From contig JAOPKE010000008.1 of NCBI GenBank assembly GCA_025517465.1, positions 62,001 to 126,000 on the forward strand: 64,000 nucleotides of DNA. The letters are read 5' to 3'. The notes under the pieces were generated by a model, which was not told where the DNA came from, ran no database searches, and worked only from the letters and a program-made list of their open reading frames with translations. Positions 53,180 to 62,109 of the stretch are shown here, piece after piece (position 1 is the first letter of the stretch; each line of letters opens with the position of its first letter). The DNA comes from Halobacteria archaeon HArc-gm2. Its GTDB lineage: Archaea > Halobacteriota > Halobacteria > Halobacteriales > Haloarculaceae. The position numbers and the translations under genes were made by a program.

Positions 53180-53341
53180 TATCCACAAATGTCTTGCCCT
53201 GCCTGAGGAAATAACTCGCTGATAACAACAGATGTTCAACGATAACGCGACATCCACGACCGAGCGATCGAGGCGAGAAACTGGAAGCGATCGGTCGGTG
53301 GATTCGCGGCGGTCGATGCCGGCGGAGTCGCGGAGGTGGGT

Positions 53342-53719
53342 ATGAGCGGCGATCTAGTGCCGGGAGCCATCACCGCGCGCGGGGACGGCGTCCGAATAAA
53401 CGAGGGGCGCGAGACCGCCACGCTCCGCGTCGCGAACACGGGCGACCGGCCGATCCAGGTGGGGTCGCACTTCCACTTCTTCGAGGCGAACCGGGCGCTG
53501 TCCTTCGACCGCGCGGCGGCGTTCGGGATGCGCCTCGACGTCCCCGCCGGCACTGCGGTACGGTTCGAACCCGGTGACGAGAAGACGGTCGACCTGGTCG
53601 CCGTCGGCGGCGCGCAAATCGTGACGGGGATGAACGACCTCACCAACGGGCCGATAGACGAATCGACGAAGGAGCGGGCGCTCGAACGCGCCGCGGCCGC
53701 GGGATTCGAGGGGGCCTGA
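53342..53719 (+). CDS. ureB: Urease beta subunit, copy 2
   Basis: A 125-residue beta subunit (from ATG 53,342; an ATG at 53,336 gives two more residues). It matches copy 1 along most of its length: [56 protein letters not shown]. The loop after that differs ([19 protein letters not shown] against [19 protein letters not shown]), and the tail is shorter. It lies three bases before ureC copy 2. Confidence 0.94.
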   Translation: MSGDLVPGAITARGDGVRINEGRETATLRVANTGDRPIQVGSHFHFFEANRALSFDRAAAFGMRLDVPAGTAVRFEPGDEKTVDLVAVGGAQIVTGMNDLTNGPIDESTKERALERAAAAGFEGA

Positions 53720-53722
53720 CCG

Positions 53723-55432
53723 ATGCGTGACCTCTCCCCCGACGAGTACGCGTCCCTCTACGGACCGACGACGGGAGACCGGGTGCGCCTCGCCGACACC
53801 TCCCTCGTCGCCGAGGTCGAAGAGGACCGGATCACCCGCGGCGACGAGACCGTCTTCGGCGGCGGCAAGACGCTCCGCGACGGGATGGGGCTGAAACCGG
53901 GCCACACGGCCGCCGAGGGCGCGCTCGACTGGGTGCTGACGAACCTCACGATCCTCGACCCCGTGCTCGGCGTCTGCAAGGCCGACATCGGGATCAAGGA
54001 CGGGCAGATCGCCGGCGTCGGTAACGCCGGCAACCCGGACACGATGGACGGCGTCGACGAGGACCTGATCGTCAGCGCCAACACCGAGGTCATCTCCGCC
54101 GAGGGGAAGATCGCGACGGCCGGCGGCCTGGACATCCACGTCCACTTCAACTCGGCACAGCTCCCGAAACACGCCATCAGTTCGGGCGTGACGACGATGC
54201 TCGGCGGCGGCGTCGGCCCCTCGACGGTCGGCATCATCACCAGCGGGAAACGGAACCTCGAACTGATGATGAAGGCCGCCGAGGAGTGGCCGCTCAACTT
54301 CGGCTTCTACGGCAAGGGCTCCTCGAACGAACCCGAGGTCATCCGCGAGCAGGTCGCGGGCGGCGCGGTCGCGCTCAAGATCCACGAGGACTGGGGCGCC
54401 ACCCCGGCCGTCATCGACACCTGTCTCGAGGTCGCCGACGAGACCGGCGTCCAGGTCGCCATTCACACGGACACGCTCAACGAGTCCGGCTTCGCCGAGG
54501 ACACCCTCGACGCCATCGACGGCCGGACGCTCCACGCGTACCACGTCGAGGGCGCCGGCGGCGGCCACGCCCCCGACATCATCGAGATCGTCGGGAAGTC
54601 CCACGTGCTCCCGTCGTCGACGAACCCGACGATGCCCTACACCGAGAACACCTTCGAGGAACACCTGGACATGGTGATGGTGTGTCACCACCTCAACCCG
54701 GACGTCCCCGAGGACGTCTCCTTCGCGGAATCACGCGTCAGGACCGAGACCATCGCCGCAGAGGACGTGCTGCACGACCTTGGCGCCATCTCGATGATGA
54801 CGACGGACTCCCAGGCGATGGGACGGATGGGAGAGCTGATCCCGCGCACCTGGCAGACGGCGAGCAAGATGAAGGACCAGCGCGGGCCCCTCGCACTCGA
54901 CGCCGAGGCCGACAACGACAACGAGCGGATCCTGCGCTACCTCGCGAAGTACACCATCAACCCGGCCATCGCGGCCGGTATCGACGACTACGTCGGCTCG
55001 CTCGAACCCGGCAAACTCGCCGACGTCGTGGTGTGGGATCCGGCCTTCTTCGGGATCAAACCCGACGTCGTGATCAAGGGCGGCTTCCCCGCCTGGAGTT
55101 CGATGGGGGAGGCCAACGGCTCGCTGATGACCTGCGAACCGGTCGAGCAGCGCCCGCAGTTCGGCGCGATGGGGCGGGCCGGCGACGCGACCAGCCTCCA
55201 GTTCGTCAGCCCGCAGGCCCACGAGAACGGCCTCGATGAGGCCTACGAGCTACAGAAGGAGGTCGTCCCCGTCGCGGACACGCGCGACCTCTCGACCGAC
55301 GACTTCGTGCGGAACACGTACAGTCCGTCCGTGGACGTCGACCCCGAGACGTTCACCGTCGCGGTCGACGGCGAGCATCTCACGTGCGACGCCGCGGACG
55401 AAGTGGCGCTCGGACAACGGTACCTACTATGA
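53723..55432 (+). CDS. ureC: Urease alpha subunit, copy 2 (catalytic)
   Basis: A 569-residue alpha subunit. Ligands by count: His139, His141, Lys219 (ALKIHEDWG), His248, His274, Cys321/His322 and Asp362, all present. The region at 166-178 reads [13 protein letters not shown] instead of the usual A-T-T-C-T-P-G of copy 1, a clear difference close to the active-site wall. The 4-base overlap with ureA, and the following accessory genes, make this the canonical copy of the operon by position, yet copy 1 is closer to the consensus in that loop. Confidence 0.95.
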   Translation: MRDLSPDEYASLYGPTTGDRVRLADTSLVAEVEEDRITRGDETVFGGGKTLRDGMGLKPGHTAAEGALDWVLTNLTILDPVLGVCKADIGIKDGQIAGVGNAGNPDTMDGVDEDLIVSANTEVISAEGKIATAGGLDIHVHFNSAQLPKHAISSGVTTMLGGGVGPSTVGIITSGKRNLELMMKAAEEWPLNFGFYGKGSSNEPEVIREQVAGGAVALKIHEDWGATPAVIDTCLEVADETGVQVAIHTDTLNESGFAEDTLDAIDGRTLHAYHVEGAGGGHAPDIIEIVGKSHVLPSSTNPTMPYTENTFEEHLDMVMVCHHLNPDVPEDVSFAESRVRTETIAAEDVLHDLGAISMMTTDSQAMGRMGELIPRTWQTASKMKDQRGPLALDAEADNDNERILRYLAKYTINPAIAAGIDDYVGSLEPGKLADVVVWDPAFFGIKPDVVIKGGFPAWSSMGEANGSLMTCEPVEQRPQFGAMGRAGDATSLQFVSPQAHENGLDEAYELQKEVVPVADTRDLSTDDFVRNTYSPSVDVDPETFTVAVDGEHLTCDAADEVALGQRYLL

Positions 55433-55815
55433 AACTCAATCCGAAAGACCAGGAACGGCTGACGGTGTTCATGACGGCAGAGCTCGCACGACGGCGCAAG
55501 GACCGCGGCGTCGCGCTGAACTACCCCGAGACGGTGGCGTACATCTCCGACTGGGCGTTCGAACGCGCCCGCGACGGCTGGTCCGTCGCCGAGATCCGGT
55601 CGGAGGCCACGCAGTTGCTCTCCACGGACGACGTGATGGAGGGCGTCCCGTCGATGGTCGACATGATCCAGGTCGAGCCGACGTTCCCCGACGGGACGAA
55701 GCTGGTCACCATCCACGACCCCGTCCGGTCGTCGAGCGCACGCGGGGAGAGCGGCGGCGGTGCGGAGGACGGGACGAACGAGGCCGACGAGTCCGGCGCG
55801 GAGGCCGAGTCGTGA
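55429..55815 (+). CDS. ureA: Urease gamma subunit
   Basis: A 128-residue subunit beginning [20 protein letters not shown], with the family blocks [40 protein letters not shown] and [20 protein letters not shown]. About 27 acidic residues are appended after HDPVRSS. It is the only gamma subunit in the window, so both UreBC pairs must share it. The ATG overlaps the ureC copy 2 stop by four bases; an upstream open frame to 55,384 is not supported. Confidence 0.95.
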   Translation: MKLNPKDQERLTVFMTAELARRRKDRGVALNYPETVAYISDWAFERARDGWSVAEIRSEATQLLSTDDVMEGVPSMVDMIQVEPTFPDGTKLVTIHDPVRSSSARGESGGGAEDGTNEADESGAEAES

Positions 55816-56435
55816 GCCTCACCCACCGGGACGTCGCCACGGTCGGCATCGGCGGCCCCGTCGGCTCCGGCAAGACCTCGCTGGTCAGCGAACTCGTCCC
55901 GGAACTCGTCGACCGCGGCCTGGACGTGGGCGTCATCGCCAACGACATTCTCACCCAGGAGGACGCCGACGCGCTGCGCGAGCGGTTCGCGGGCATCGTC
56001 CCCGAGGACCTCGTGGCCGGCGTCGAGACCGGCGCCTGCCCGCACACGGGCATCCGCGAGGACCCGTCGATGAACCTCACGCAGATCGACGCGTTTCTGG
56101 CCGACCACCCCGACCTGGACCTCGTCCTGATCGAGAGCGGCGGCGACAACCTCGCGGCGACGTTCAACCCCGAACTCGCCGACTACTCGCTGTACGTCAT
56201 CAGCGTGGCGGAGGGCGAGGACATCCCGCGCAAGCGCGGCCCTGGTGTCGTCGACTGCGACCTCCTGGTGATCAACAAGACCGACCTCGCCCCCCACGTC
56301 GGCGCGGACCTGGACGTCATGAAGGAAGACGCCGAATCGGTGCGAGAGGGGCCGTTCGTCACCACGAACTGCAAGACCGGCGAGGGGGTCGAATCGGTCC
56401 TCGAACACGTCACCGAGGGGGTCCTGTTCGCGTAG
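55812..56435 (+). CDS. ureG: Urease accessory GTPase UreG
   Basis: A 207-residue GTPase starting at GTG (GTGA overlap with ureA). P-loop [18 protein letters not shown], the UreG-specific [18 protein letters not shown] (metal-binding Cys-Pro-His), [11 protein letters not shown] and the guanine-specificity motif [15 protein letters not shown]. UreG drives nickel insertion into urease with UreD and UreF. Confidence 0.96.
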   Translation: MSLTHRDVATVGIGGPVGSGKTSLVSELVPELVDRGLDVGVIANDILTQEDADALRERFAGIVPEDLVAGVETGACPHTGIREDPSMNLTQIDAFLADHPDLDLVLIESGGDNLAATFNPELADYSLYVISVAEGEDIPRKRGPGVVDCDLLVINKTDLAPHVGADLDVMKEDAESVREGPFVTTNCKTGEGVESVLEHVTEGVLFA

Positions 56436-57356
56436 ATGGCCGCCGACGCCCCCCACCCCGCGTTCGAACCGTACGCGGCCGAACCGGTCCCGCAGGCCCC
56501 CGTCGGCGCGCCGGGCAAGGAGGGCCGGCTGGAACTGGCCTTCGCCGCCGACGAGGACGGCCAGACCCACCTCGTCCGCGACTTCGCCCGGGTTCCCTTC
56601 CACCTGAGCGGGACGCTCGGCCACGATCCACACCCCGACGCAGAGACCGTGTTCGTCCAGTCGCCCAGCGGCGGCGTCGCCCAGGGCGACCGCCACACCA
56701 TCGACGTCGAAGTGAAAAACGGCGGCGTCGCCCACGTCACCACCGGGAGTTCGACGAAGGTGCTCACGATGGAGCGCAACTACGCCGCCGCGGACGTCTC
56801 GCTCTCGGTGGGTTCGGGGAGCCACCTCGACTACGTGCCCGAACCAGTGATCGTCAATCCCGACGCGCGATACTACCAGGAGCTACGCCTGGACGTGGCG
56901 CCCGACGCGACGGCCGTCGTCGGCGACGTCGTCGTCCCCGGGCGTCTGGCCCGCGGCGAACGGTTCGACTTCGAACGCTACGTCTCCCGGTTGGCGTGCC
57001 ACAGCGACGGCGACCTGCTGTTCGAGGACGCGACGCACCTGACGCCGGCCGACGGCGACCCGACCGCCCCCGGCGTGATGGGCGAGTATTCGGTGTACGG
57101 GACGCTGTTCGTCGTCGCGCCCGAGCGCGACGGGGACGCCCTGTCGGACGCGATTCACGACCGGGTCACCGAGCGGACTGAAGCCGGGGAATCGAACGCC
57201 CGCGCCGCGGCGACGACGCTCCCGAACGACGCGGGCGTCGTCGTCCGCGCGCTCGGCCACCGGGCCGAGGACGTCACCGGGTTGCTGCACGCGGCCTGGG
57301 ACGAGGCGCGAAGCGAGTTGCTCGACGTCGGCGCCCCCGACGGGAGGAAGCTCTGA
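56436..57356 (+). CDS. ureD: Urease accessory protein UreD
   Basis: A 306-residue UreD/UreH-type protein. It contains QSPSGGVAQGDRHTIDVEVK, VTTGSSTKVLTME and YVPEPVIVNPDARYYQEL, the typical order for the family, which binds apo-urease and recruits UreF/UreG. It directly follows ureG with no gap. The ending has an acidic/Ala-rich stretch and HAAWDEARSELLDVGAP, similar to other haloarchaeal forms. Confidence 0.93.
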   Translation: MAADAPHPAFEPYAAEPVPQAPVGAPGKEGRLELAFAADEDGQTHLVRDFARVPFHLSGTLGHDPHPDAETVFVQSPSGGVAQGDRHTIDVEVKNGGVAHVTTGSSTKVLTMERNYAAADVSLSVGSGSHLDYVPEPVIVNPDARYYQELRLDVAPDATAVVGDVVVPGRLARGERFDFERYVSRLACHSDGDLLFEDATHLTPADGDPTAPGVMGEYSVYGTLFVVAPERDGDALSDAIHDRVTERTEAGESNARAAATTLPNDAGVVVRALGHRAEDVTGLLHAAWDEARSELLDVGAPDGRKL

Positions 57357-57973
57357 TGCTCGTCGCCGACAGCTACGTCGGGAACGTCGACGAGGACTCG
57401 GACCTCGCCGAACGCCTCGACGCCGAGGACGCGCTCACCGTCACCGTCGGCGAGACGGAGCGCCGACGTTCCCGCTTTCGCACGACGGGCGACGACGGCA
57501 CCGACCTCGGCGTGGTCGTCGGGCGCGAACTCCGGGCGGGCGACGTCCTCTCGGCCGACGGACGGCTCGTTACGGTCTCGCTCGAACCGGTCGACGCGAT
57601 GGTGGTCGACCTCGGCGGCGTCGACGCCGATTCGGCCGCGGTCGCGACCGCGCTCGAACTCGGCCACGCCGTCGGCAACCGGCACTGGGATCTGGCCGTC
57701 GAGGGCCAGCGGGCCTACCTCCCGATGGCCGATTCCCGCGAGCGGATGGAAGCCGAGCTCGAACCCCATCTGCCCCAGGGCGCAACGATCGGCTACGACG
57801 AGGTGAGTCCCGCGCTGTTCGACGAGGGCAGTGGTGGTGGGCACGGTCACGAAGACGGTGGTCACTCGCACAGTCACGGCGACGGCGGCCACTCTCACGA
57901 CCACTCGCACGGACACGACGGCCACAGCCACGCCCACGGCGTCAGAGAGGTCGACCCGGAGGGATCGTCGTGA
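57356..57973 (+). CDS. ureE: Urease accessory protein UreE (nickel chaperone)
   Basis: A 205-residue chaperone. The N-terminal UreE peptide-binding-like domain (about 1-75) and the nickel-binding C-terminal domain (LELGHAVGNRHWDLAVEGQR, with the conserved HAVGNRH region) are followed by a His/Gly tail (residues about 157-195, repeated HSHSHGDGG-type units). The tail likely stores or sequesters nickel. It overlaps ureD by one base. Confidence 0.94.
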   Translation: MLVADSYVGNVDEDSDLAERLDAEDALTVTVGETERRRSRFRTTGDDGTDLGVVVGRELRAGDVLSADGRLVTVSLEPVDAMVVDLGGVDADSAAVATALELGHAVGNRHWDLAVEGQRAYLPMADSRERMEAELEPHLPQGATIGYDEVSPALFDEGSGGGHGHEDGGHSHSHGDGGHSHDHSHGHDGHSHAHGVREVDPEGSS

Positions 57974-58677
57974 GCGACGAGTCGACGCTGGCGGCGCTCC
58001 GGCTGGCCGACTCGGCGCTCCCTGTTGGGACCGACAGCGTCTCCTACGGCCTGGAGCAGTTCGTCGCCGAGGACCGCGTCGAGGACGCCGAAGACCTCCG
58101 AGCCCTCCTGGAGACGTACCTCCGCCGTCAGCTCGGCGTCGCAGACCTGGTTGCGCTCCGGGTGGCTCACGAGGGTGCGACAGGGGGTGAGGATGGCACC
58201 GAGGACGACGTCGACGCGGTCGTGGCGGCCGACCGGCGGCTGTCGGCGACGACGCTGACCGCGGAGTTCCGCGAGAGTTCCACGCGGACGGGCGAGCGGC
58301 TGCTCTCCCTCCAGCGCGAGTTGCGTGACGACACAGTTCTCGACGAGTACGCCGCCGCGGTCGAGGCGGGCGACGCGCCCGGGAACCACGCCGTCGTCCT
58401 GGGTGCGGTCGCCGGCCGCGACGGGGTCGACGCCGACGAGGCGTGCCTGGTGGCCTGTCACGGGTTCGTGACCGGCCTGCTCGGCGCCGCCCAGCGACTC
58501 CTGCGTCTCGGCCACACCGACGTCCAGCGGACGGTCGACGAGTTGCGGCCGGTGATGACGACCGCAGTCGAGGACAGCGCCGACCGCTCGCTCGACGAGA
58601 TGGAGCCGTTCGCGCCGCTCGTCGACGTGGCGTCGGCCGACCACGAGCGCGCCGACCGGCGGCTGTTCGTCAGCTGA
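57970..58677 (+). CDS. ureF: Urease accessory protein UreF
   Basis: A 235-residue, all-helical protein starting at GTG (GTGA overlap with ureE). Typical features are LRLADSALPVGTDSVSYGLE near the start and GNHAVVLGAVAGRDG plus FVTGLLGAAQRLLRLGHTDV in the middle. UreF bridges UreD-urease and UreG. Last gene of the urease operon. Confidence 0.93.
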   Translation: MSDESTLAALRLADSALPVGTDSVSYGLEQFVAEDRVEDAEDLRALLETYLRRQLGVADLVALRVAHEGATGGEDGTEDDVDAVVAADRRLSATTLTAEFRESSTRTGERLLSLQRELRDDTVLDEYAAAVEAGDAPGNHAVVLGAVAGRDGVDADEACLVACHGFVTGLLGAAQRLLRLGHTDVQRTVDELRPVMTTAVEDSADRSLDEMEPFAPLVDVASADHERADRRLFVS

Positions 58678-58806
58678 TCGGCGGCGATCGGCTGGACGGC
58701 ACTCGGTTCGAGAACGGCGACGTCGCGACGGCGACACTCCCCTCGCCGCAGCCGTGACGGTGGCGCTACGGAGGTCCGGAAGTCGAACATCCGTCGTATC
58801 AACGGC

Positions 58807-58817
58807 CCTACTTAAAC
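58807..58817 (+). promoter_or_regulatory. TATA-like box for superoxide dismutase
   Basis: The sequence TACTTAAAC lies about 50-59 bases before the ATG at 58,866, giving a leader of about 25 bases. Confidence 0.4.
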
Positions 58818-58865
58818 TGAGTTCAGCAAGCCGTTATGGGGTAGGGCGCCATCGTCTCCGGTGTC

Positions 58866-59477
58866 ATGTCTGAACAGTCGAACCCGGAGCTTCCGGAACT
58901 ACCCTACGACTACGACGCGCTCGAACCACACATCTCTGAGCAGGTGCTGACCTGGCACCACGATACGCACCACCAGGGCTACGTCAACGGCCTGCAGTCG
59001 GCCGAGGAGACCCTGGCCGAGAACCGCGAGTCCGGTGACTTCGGCGGCTCCGCCGGCGCGCTCGGCAACGTCACCCACAACGGCAGCGGTCACTACCTCC
59101 ACACGCTGTTCTGGGAGAACATGTCCCCCAACGGCGGCGGCGAGCCCGAGGGCGACCTCGCAGACCGCATCGCCGAGGACTTCGGCTCCTACGAGGGCTG
59201 GAAGGGCGAGTTCGAGGCCGCCGCGGGCGCCGCCGGTGGCTGGGCGCTGCTCGTGTACGACCCCGTCGCCAAGCAGCTGCGTAACGTCGCCGTCGACAAG
59301 CACGACCAGGGCGCACTCTGGGGATCCCACCCCATCCTGGCTATCGACGTCTGGGAGCACTCCTACTACTACGACTACGGCCCGGACCGCGGGAGCTTCG
59401 TCGACGCCTTCTTCGAAGTCGTCGACTGGGAGAAGGCCGCCGAAGAGTACGAGAAGTGCCTCGACCACTTCGAATAG
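58866..59477 (+). CDS. sod: Superoxide dismutase (Mn/Fe family)
   Basis: A 203-residue enzyme that dismutes superoxide. Metal ligands are visible in TWHHDTHHQGYVNGL (N-terminal His), HNGSGHYLHTLFWEN (second His) and AIDVWEHSYYYDYG (Asp and third His). Haloarchaeal family members are manganese enzymes, and the strongly acidic composition is typical. Length normal. A T-run after the stop (59,495-59,500) is a likely terminator. Confidence 0.96.
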   Translation: MSEQSNPELPELPYDYDALEPHISEQVLTWHHDTHHQGYVNGLQSAEETLAENRESGDFGGSAGALGNVTHNGSGHYLHTLFWENMSPNGGGEPEGDLADRIAEDFGSYEGWKGEFEAAAGAAGGWALLVYDPVAKQLRNVAVDKHDQGALWGSHPILAIDVWEHSYYYDYGPDRGSFVDAFFEVVDWEKAAEEYEKCLDHFE

Positions 59478-59494
59478 GTCGGTAACCACCGCGC

Positions 59495-59500
59495 TTTTTT
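59495..59500 (+). terminator. Poly-T terminator after sod
   Basis: Six T residues follow a GC stretch (GCGCTTTTTT) 17 bases after the stop codon, typical of archaeal transcription termination. Confidence 0.5.
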
Positions 59501-59575
59501 CGCGAATCCGGCCGTGGGCGCACGGTTCGAACGCCGGCCAGCTGCGGATCGAGGAGATCGGCAGGGCCGGCCCGC

Positions 59576-60427
59576 TCAGTGCGCCATCGACGGTTTCGGC
59601 GGCTGGTGACGCTTGTGGCGGGTCCGCGCACACCACCGTCTGGCCCGGCGGACGACGGCCTCGTCGACGTCGACCCGCTCGGCGACGGCGGCGTCGGGTT
59701 CCTGCTCGTCGATAGAGAAGTGGAGGAGACTGTCCAGGGTCGTCTGCCCGACGCCGAGTTTCTCGGCGTCCGTGGGTTCCGCGTTCCCGGTGCGGCGCCG
59801 GGTGCCGTCGAGGATGACCTCCGGAAGGGCCATGTCCCTGGCGAGCGCCCGGATCTCGGTCCGGTAGAGGTCGCCGAACAGCGAGAGGTCGACGCCGTTC
59901 TCCCCGTACTTCGTGACGGAGCCGAGCAGGCGCTCGGTGCGGGTGACGGTGCCGACGACGAGCCGGTTCGTGGTGTTAGCGACGTAGTATGCGCAGGCCA
60001 TCCGGAACCGTTCGCCGGCGTTCCCGACCGCGACGAGGTCGTCGGCCGGGGAGCTGGCCGTCCCGACGACGCGCTGGAACGCAGTGAGGAGCGGTTGCAG
60101 CGCCAGGCGCCGGTAGTCGACGTCGAGTATCGAGGCGACGGCCTCGGCGTCGCGAGCGGGCGCCTCGTCGTTCAACTGGGCGGGCATGACGAGTCCGGTC
60201 ACGCGGTCGGCGCCGACCGCGTCGACGGCCAGCGCGGCGGCGACCGCCGTCTCGACGCTGCCGTCGAGTCGGACGACGAGGCCGTCCGCGTCCGCCTCGG
60301 CGACCCCGTCCTCGAGAAAGGCGGGCAGCAGTTGCTGGACCCGCCTGACTGCCGGTTTGGACGTCGCCAGTCCCGTCTCCTCCCGGGGCAGTTCGAGTAT
60401 CCGTGGGTGTGTCGTCGCGTCGCTCAC
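59576..60427 (-). CDS. NAD synthetase-like protein with altered pyrophosphate loop
   Basis: A 283-residue protein starting at GTG and aligned with NadE over most of its length: GLVMPAQLNDEAPARDAEAV, ACAYYVANTTNRLVVGTVTR and SVTKYGENGVDLSLFGDLYR, the ATP/NaAD-binding region. But the loop that should read L-S-G-G-x-D-S reads VVRLDGSVETAV (residues 51-62), with Ser to Asp, Gly to Ser and Asp to Glu changes. The last 30 residues are basic, unlike the acidic body. It may be a non-canonical or inactive NadE paralogue; a separate functional NadE would be expected elsewhere. Confidence 0.75.
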   Translation of the reverse strand: MSDATTHPRILELPREETGLATSKPAVRRVQQLLPAFLEDGVAEADADGLVVRLDGSVETAVAAALAVDAVGADRVTGLVMPAQLNDEAPARDAEAVASILDVDYRRLALQPLLTAFQRVVGTASSPADDLVAVGNAGERFRMACAYYVANTTNRLVVGTVTRTERLLGSVTKYGENGVDLSLFGDLYRTEIRALARDMALPEVILDGTRRRTGNAEPTDAEKLGVGQTTLDSLLHFSIDEQEPDAAVAERVDVDEAVVRRARRWCARTRHKRHQPPKPSMAH

Positions 60428-61268
60428 GTCACGCCGCTCCGTTCGCCGTGGTCGGTTCGACGGCCATCGCGACGTCGTCAGCTTCGACAGGTTCGACTGA
60501 TACGTTCACGGTGAGTGTTGGGATTCCGATTCGATATAACGGTTGCCAACAAATACCATAATCGCATTGAATCCCCTCACAATACCTATTACATAGAAAG
60601 CGATCTGTGATGTTTGAAAATAGCCGTACAGTTCTTCCCCCAGTCAGTCGAATTTCTGTCGGAAAAACGAGACTGAACGCGACGACCCAGCGTGCCCGAA
60701 ACAGTGTGGATCAGTGCCAGCTGTGGGCGGTCCGAGCCGTCGCTCCGGGATGCGTGTACAGTGAAGCGCAGGCAGTGCCGTCGGCCCCCTCCGAGAGAGG
60801 CGGACCGGACGGCGACTGGCCGCTCCAGACGAACACCAGTTCGGCCGAACTGGGACGGATCGGCCGGTATATGCCGGTGATGGTGACAGGTCACGTTCTC
60901 GACGATGACACGGTACGACCGGGTTCGAGCACCAGCAGCGAGCTGCTGGCGAGTGATTTCGTCTCACGCTCGGGTCGCACCACCTCCGTGAATCATGAGA
61001 ATAACTGACTCACGCAGGGGCTTGAGTGTTTCGTACGATCTCCTAGAACACATCCCCAATATAGCAAAGATATAACGAAGTTTGTCGAGATTTCCAGCTA
61101 TTCTAAGATTTGGGTGGTGATATATAAATACACGTCAGATTGTGTAGCTCACAATGAGACCGCCGAGACAGCCGGTATCACCGTCGGGTGTCTCGTCGTG
61201 TGTGCCGGGTCAGCAGCGGCTACCAGTACAGTGTGTGAAGAAAAGCAGCCGGAAGTCGGAATCTCGAT
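60428..61268. other. Intergenic region with palindrome and AT-rich promoter zone
   Basis: About 840 bases without a convincing gene. It contains a perfect palindrome, CCAGCAGC-GA-GCTGCTGG (60,932-60,949), and AT-rich DNA from 61,020 to 61,140. Open frames in the middle on either strand have poor composition. The AT-rich zone ends in a strong TATA-like box listed separately. Confidence 0.35.
61121..61155 (+). promoter_or_regulatory. Strong TATA-like box followed by a dyad
   Basis: TATATAAATA (61,121-61,130) is one of the best TATA-like sequences in the window. Nine bases later begins a perfect dyad ATTGTG-TAGCT-CACAAT (61,139-61,155) located where the transcript would start. A 55-codon frame starts at 61,154, but its Arg/Ser/Pro-rich product does not look real, and it runs antisense into the 3' end of the next gene. 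Confidence 0.45.
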
Positions 61269-61568
61269 CTAGTCGGCCGTGCTCTCGACCGGCGTCGTTT
61301 CCGTGTCGCCCCCGGCCATAGGCGTCGCGAGCTTGTAGAGGCCCCACAGTAGCAGGACCACTAACCCGAGGATCACCAGCCCCGTCCGGAGGTTCGGGTC
61401 TATCAGTGGCATCGCGATCACTTCGCCCGCGTCGTTCGTCAGCGGTGCCGCCCCGTAGGGCTGGCCCGCGAGCGTCTCTATCAGTCCGAGGACGACGACA
61501 CCCAGCAGTATCAGGCCGCCGCTGACCGCCATCGCCGCCCTATCGACCGTCGATTTGATCTGTGTCAT
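61269..61568 (-). CDS. Small membrane protein downstream of DoxX copy 2
   Basis: A 99-residue protein with two helices (about 13-32 and 60-80), an external loop with AGQPYGAAPLTNDAGEV and an acidic tail with TETTPVESTAD. It follows the DoxX gene by 15 bases on the same strand, so it is probably an operon partner, perhaps a subunit of the same membrane complex. No family recognised. Confidence 0.6.
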   Translation of the reverse strand: MTQIKSTVDRAAMAVSGGLILLGVVVLGLIETLAGQPYGAAPLTNDAGEVIAMPLIDPNLRTGLVILGLVVLLLWGLYKLATPMAGGDTETTPVESTAD

Positions 61569-61583
61569 TGTTTGGTCACCTCG

Positions 61584-62108
61584 TCAGCCGAGCAGGTACC
61601 GGAGTTTCGGACGTTGCTGTACGAACTGCAGCTTCTCGATGACGGCGTCCAGGCCGTAGTACCGCCCCGCGGCCAGGACCATGATCGTCACGAACAGCAG
61701 CAGGCCCATCAGGTCGCTGTTGACCAGCCCGTGGCCGAAGCCGGCGTTCCCGACCCAGAACAGGACCATGAAGAAGGCCCCGCCGAAGGCCGCGAGCCTG
61801 GTCAAGACGCCGGCCATGATCGCCAGGCCGATCAACGTCTCGAACAGCGGCACGCCCGGTGCGATCAGCCACGCCAGGTTGTTCCCCATCCACACGGGGA
61901 TGGGGCCGAGCGCGGTGCCCTCCATGCCCTGCATGTACATCGGCCCGTAACTGTACGCCAGGCCGTCCTCCAGCAGCTTGGTCATGCCGGCGTGGAAGAA
62001 CCACCAGCCGGTGAGTACCCGGAGGATCGCCAGCCAGTACGCCGTCAACGGCCCGTCCATGGCCAACTCGAACTCGCCCGCCAGTGGGTTGGCTGTGTTA
62101 GTAGACAT
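61584..62108 (-). CDS. DoxX-family membrane protein, copy 2
   Basis: A 174-residue protein with four helices and the family segments AILRVLTGWWFFHAGMTKLL, PLFETLIGLAIMAGVLTRLA and GGAFFMVLFWVGNAGFGHGL, ending RYYGLDAVIEKLQFVQ. It is related to the protein at 26,908-27,462 but has a longer external loop after the first helix (YGPMYMQGMEGTALGPIPV). DoxX relatives are linked to thiosulfate:quinone oxidoreductases and redox stress; the substrate is unknown. Its promoter carries a dyad. Confidence 0.85.
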   Translation of the reverse strand: MSTNTANPLAGEFELAMDGPLTAYWLAILRVLTGWWFFHAGMTKLLEDGLAYSYGPMYMQGMEGTALGPIPVWMGNNLAWLIAPGVPLFETLIGLAIMAGVLTRLAAFGGAFFMVLFWVGNAGFGHGLVNSDLMGLLLFVTIMVLAAGRYYGLDAVIEKLQFVQQRPKLRYLLG

Positions 62109-62109
62109 C

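Noticed and set aside
57820-57960. Repetitive CAC/GGC tract as a DNA repeat or array
   Set aside because: It encodes the His/Gly tail of UreE in frame, so it is protein-coding low-complexity sequence.
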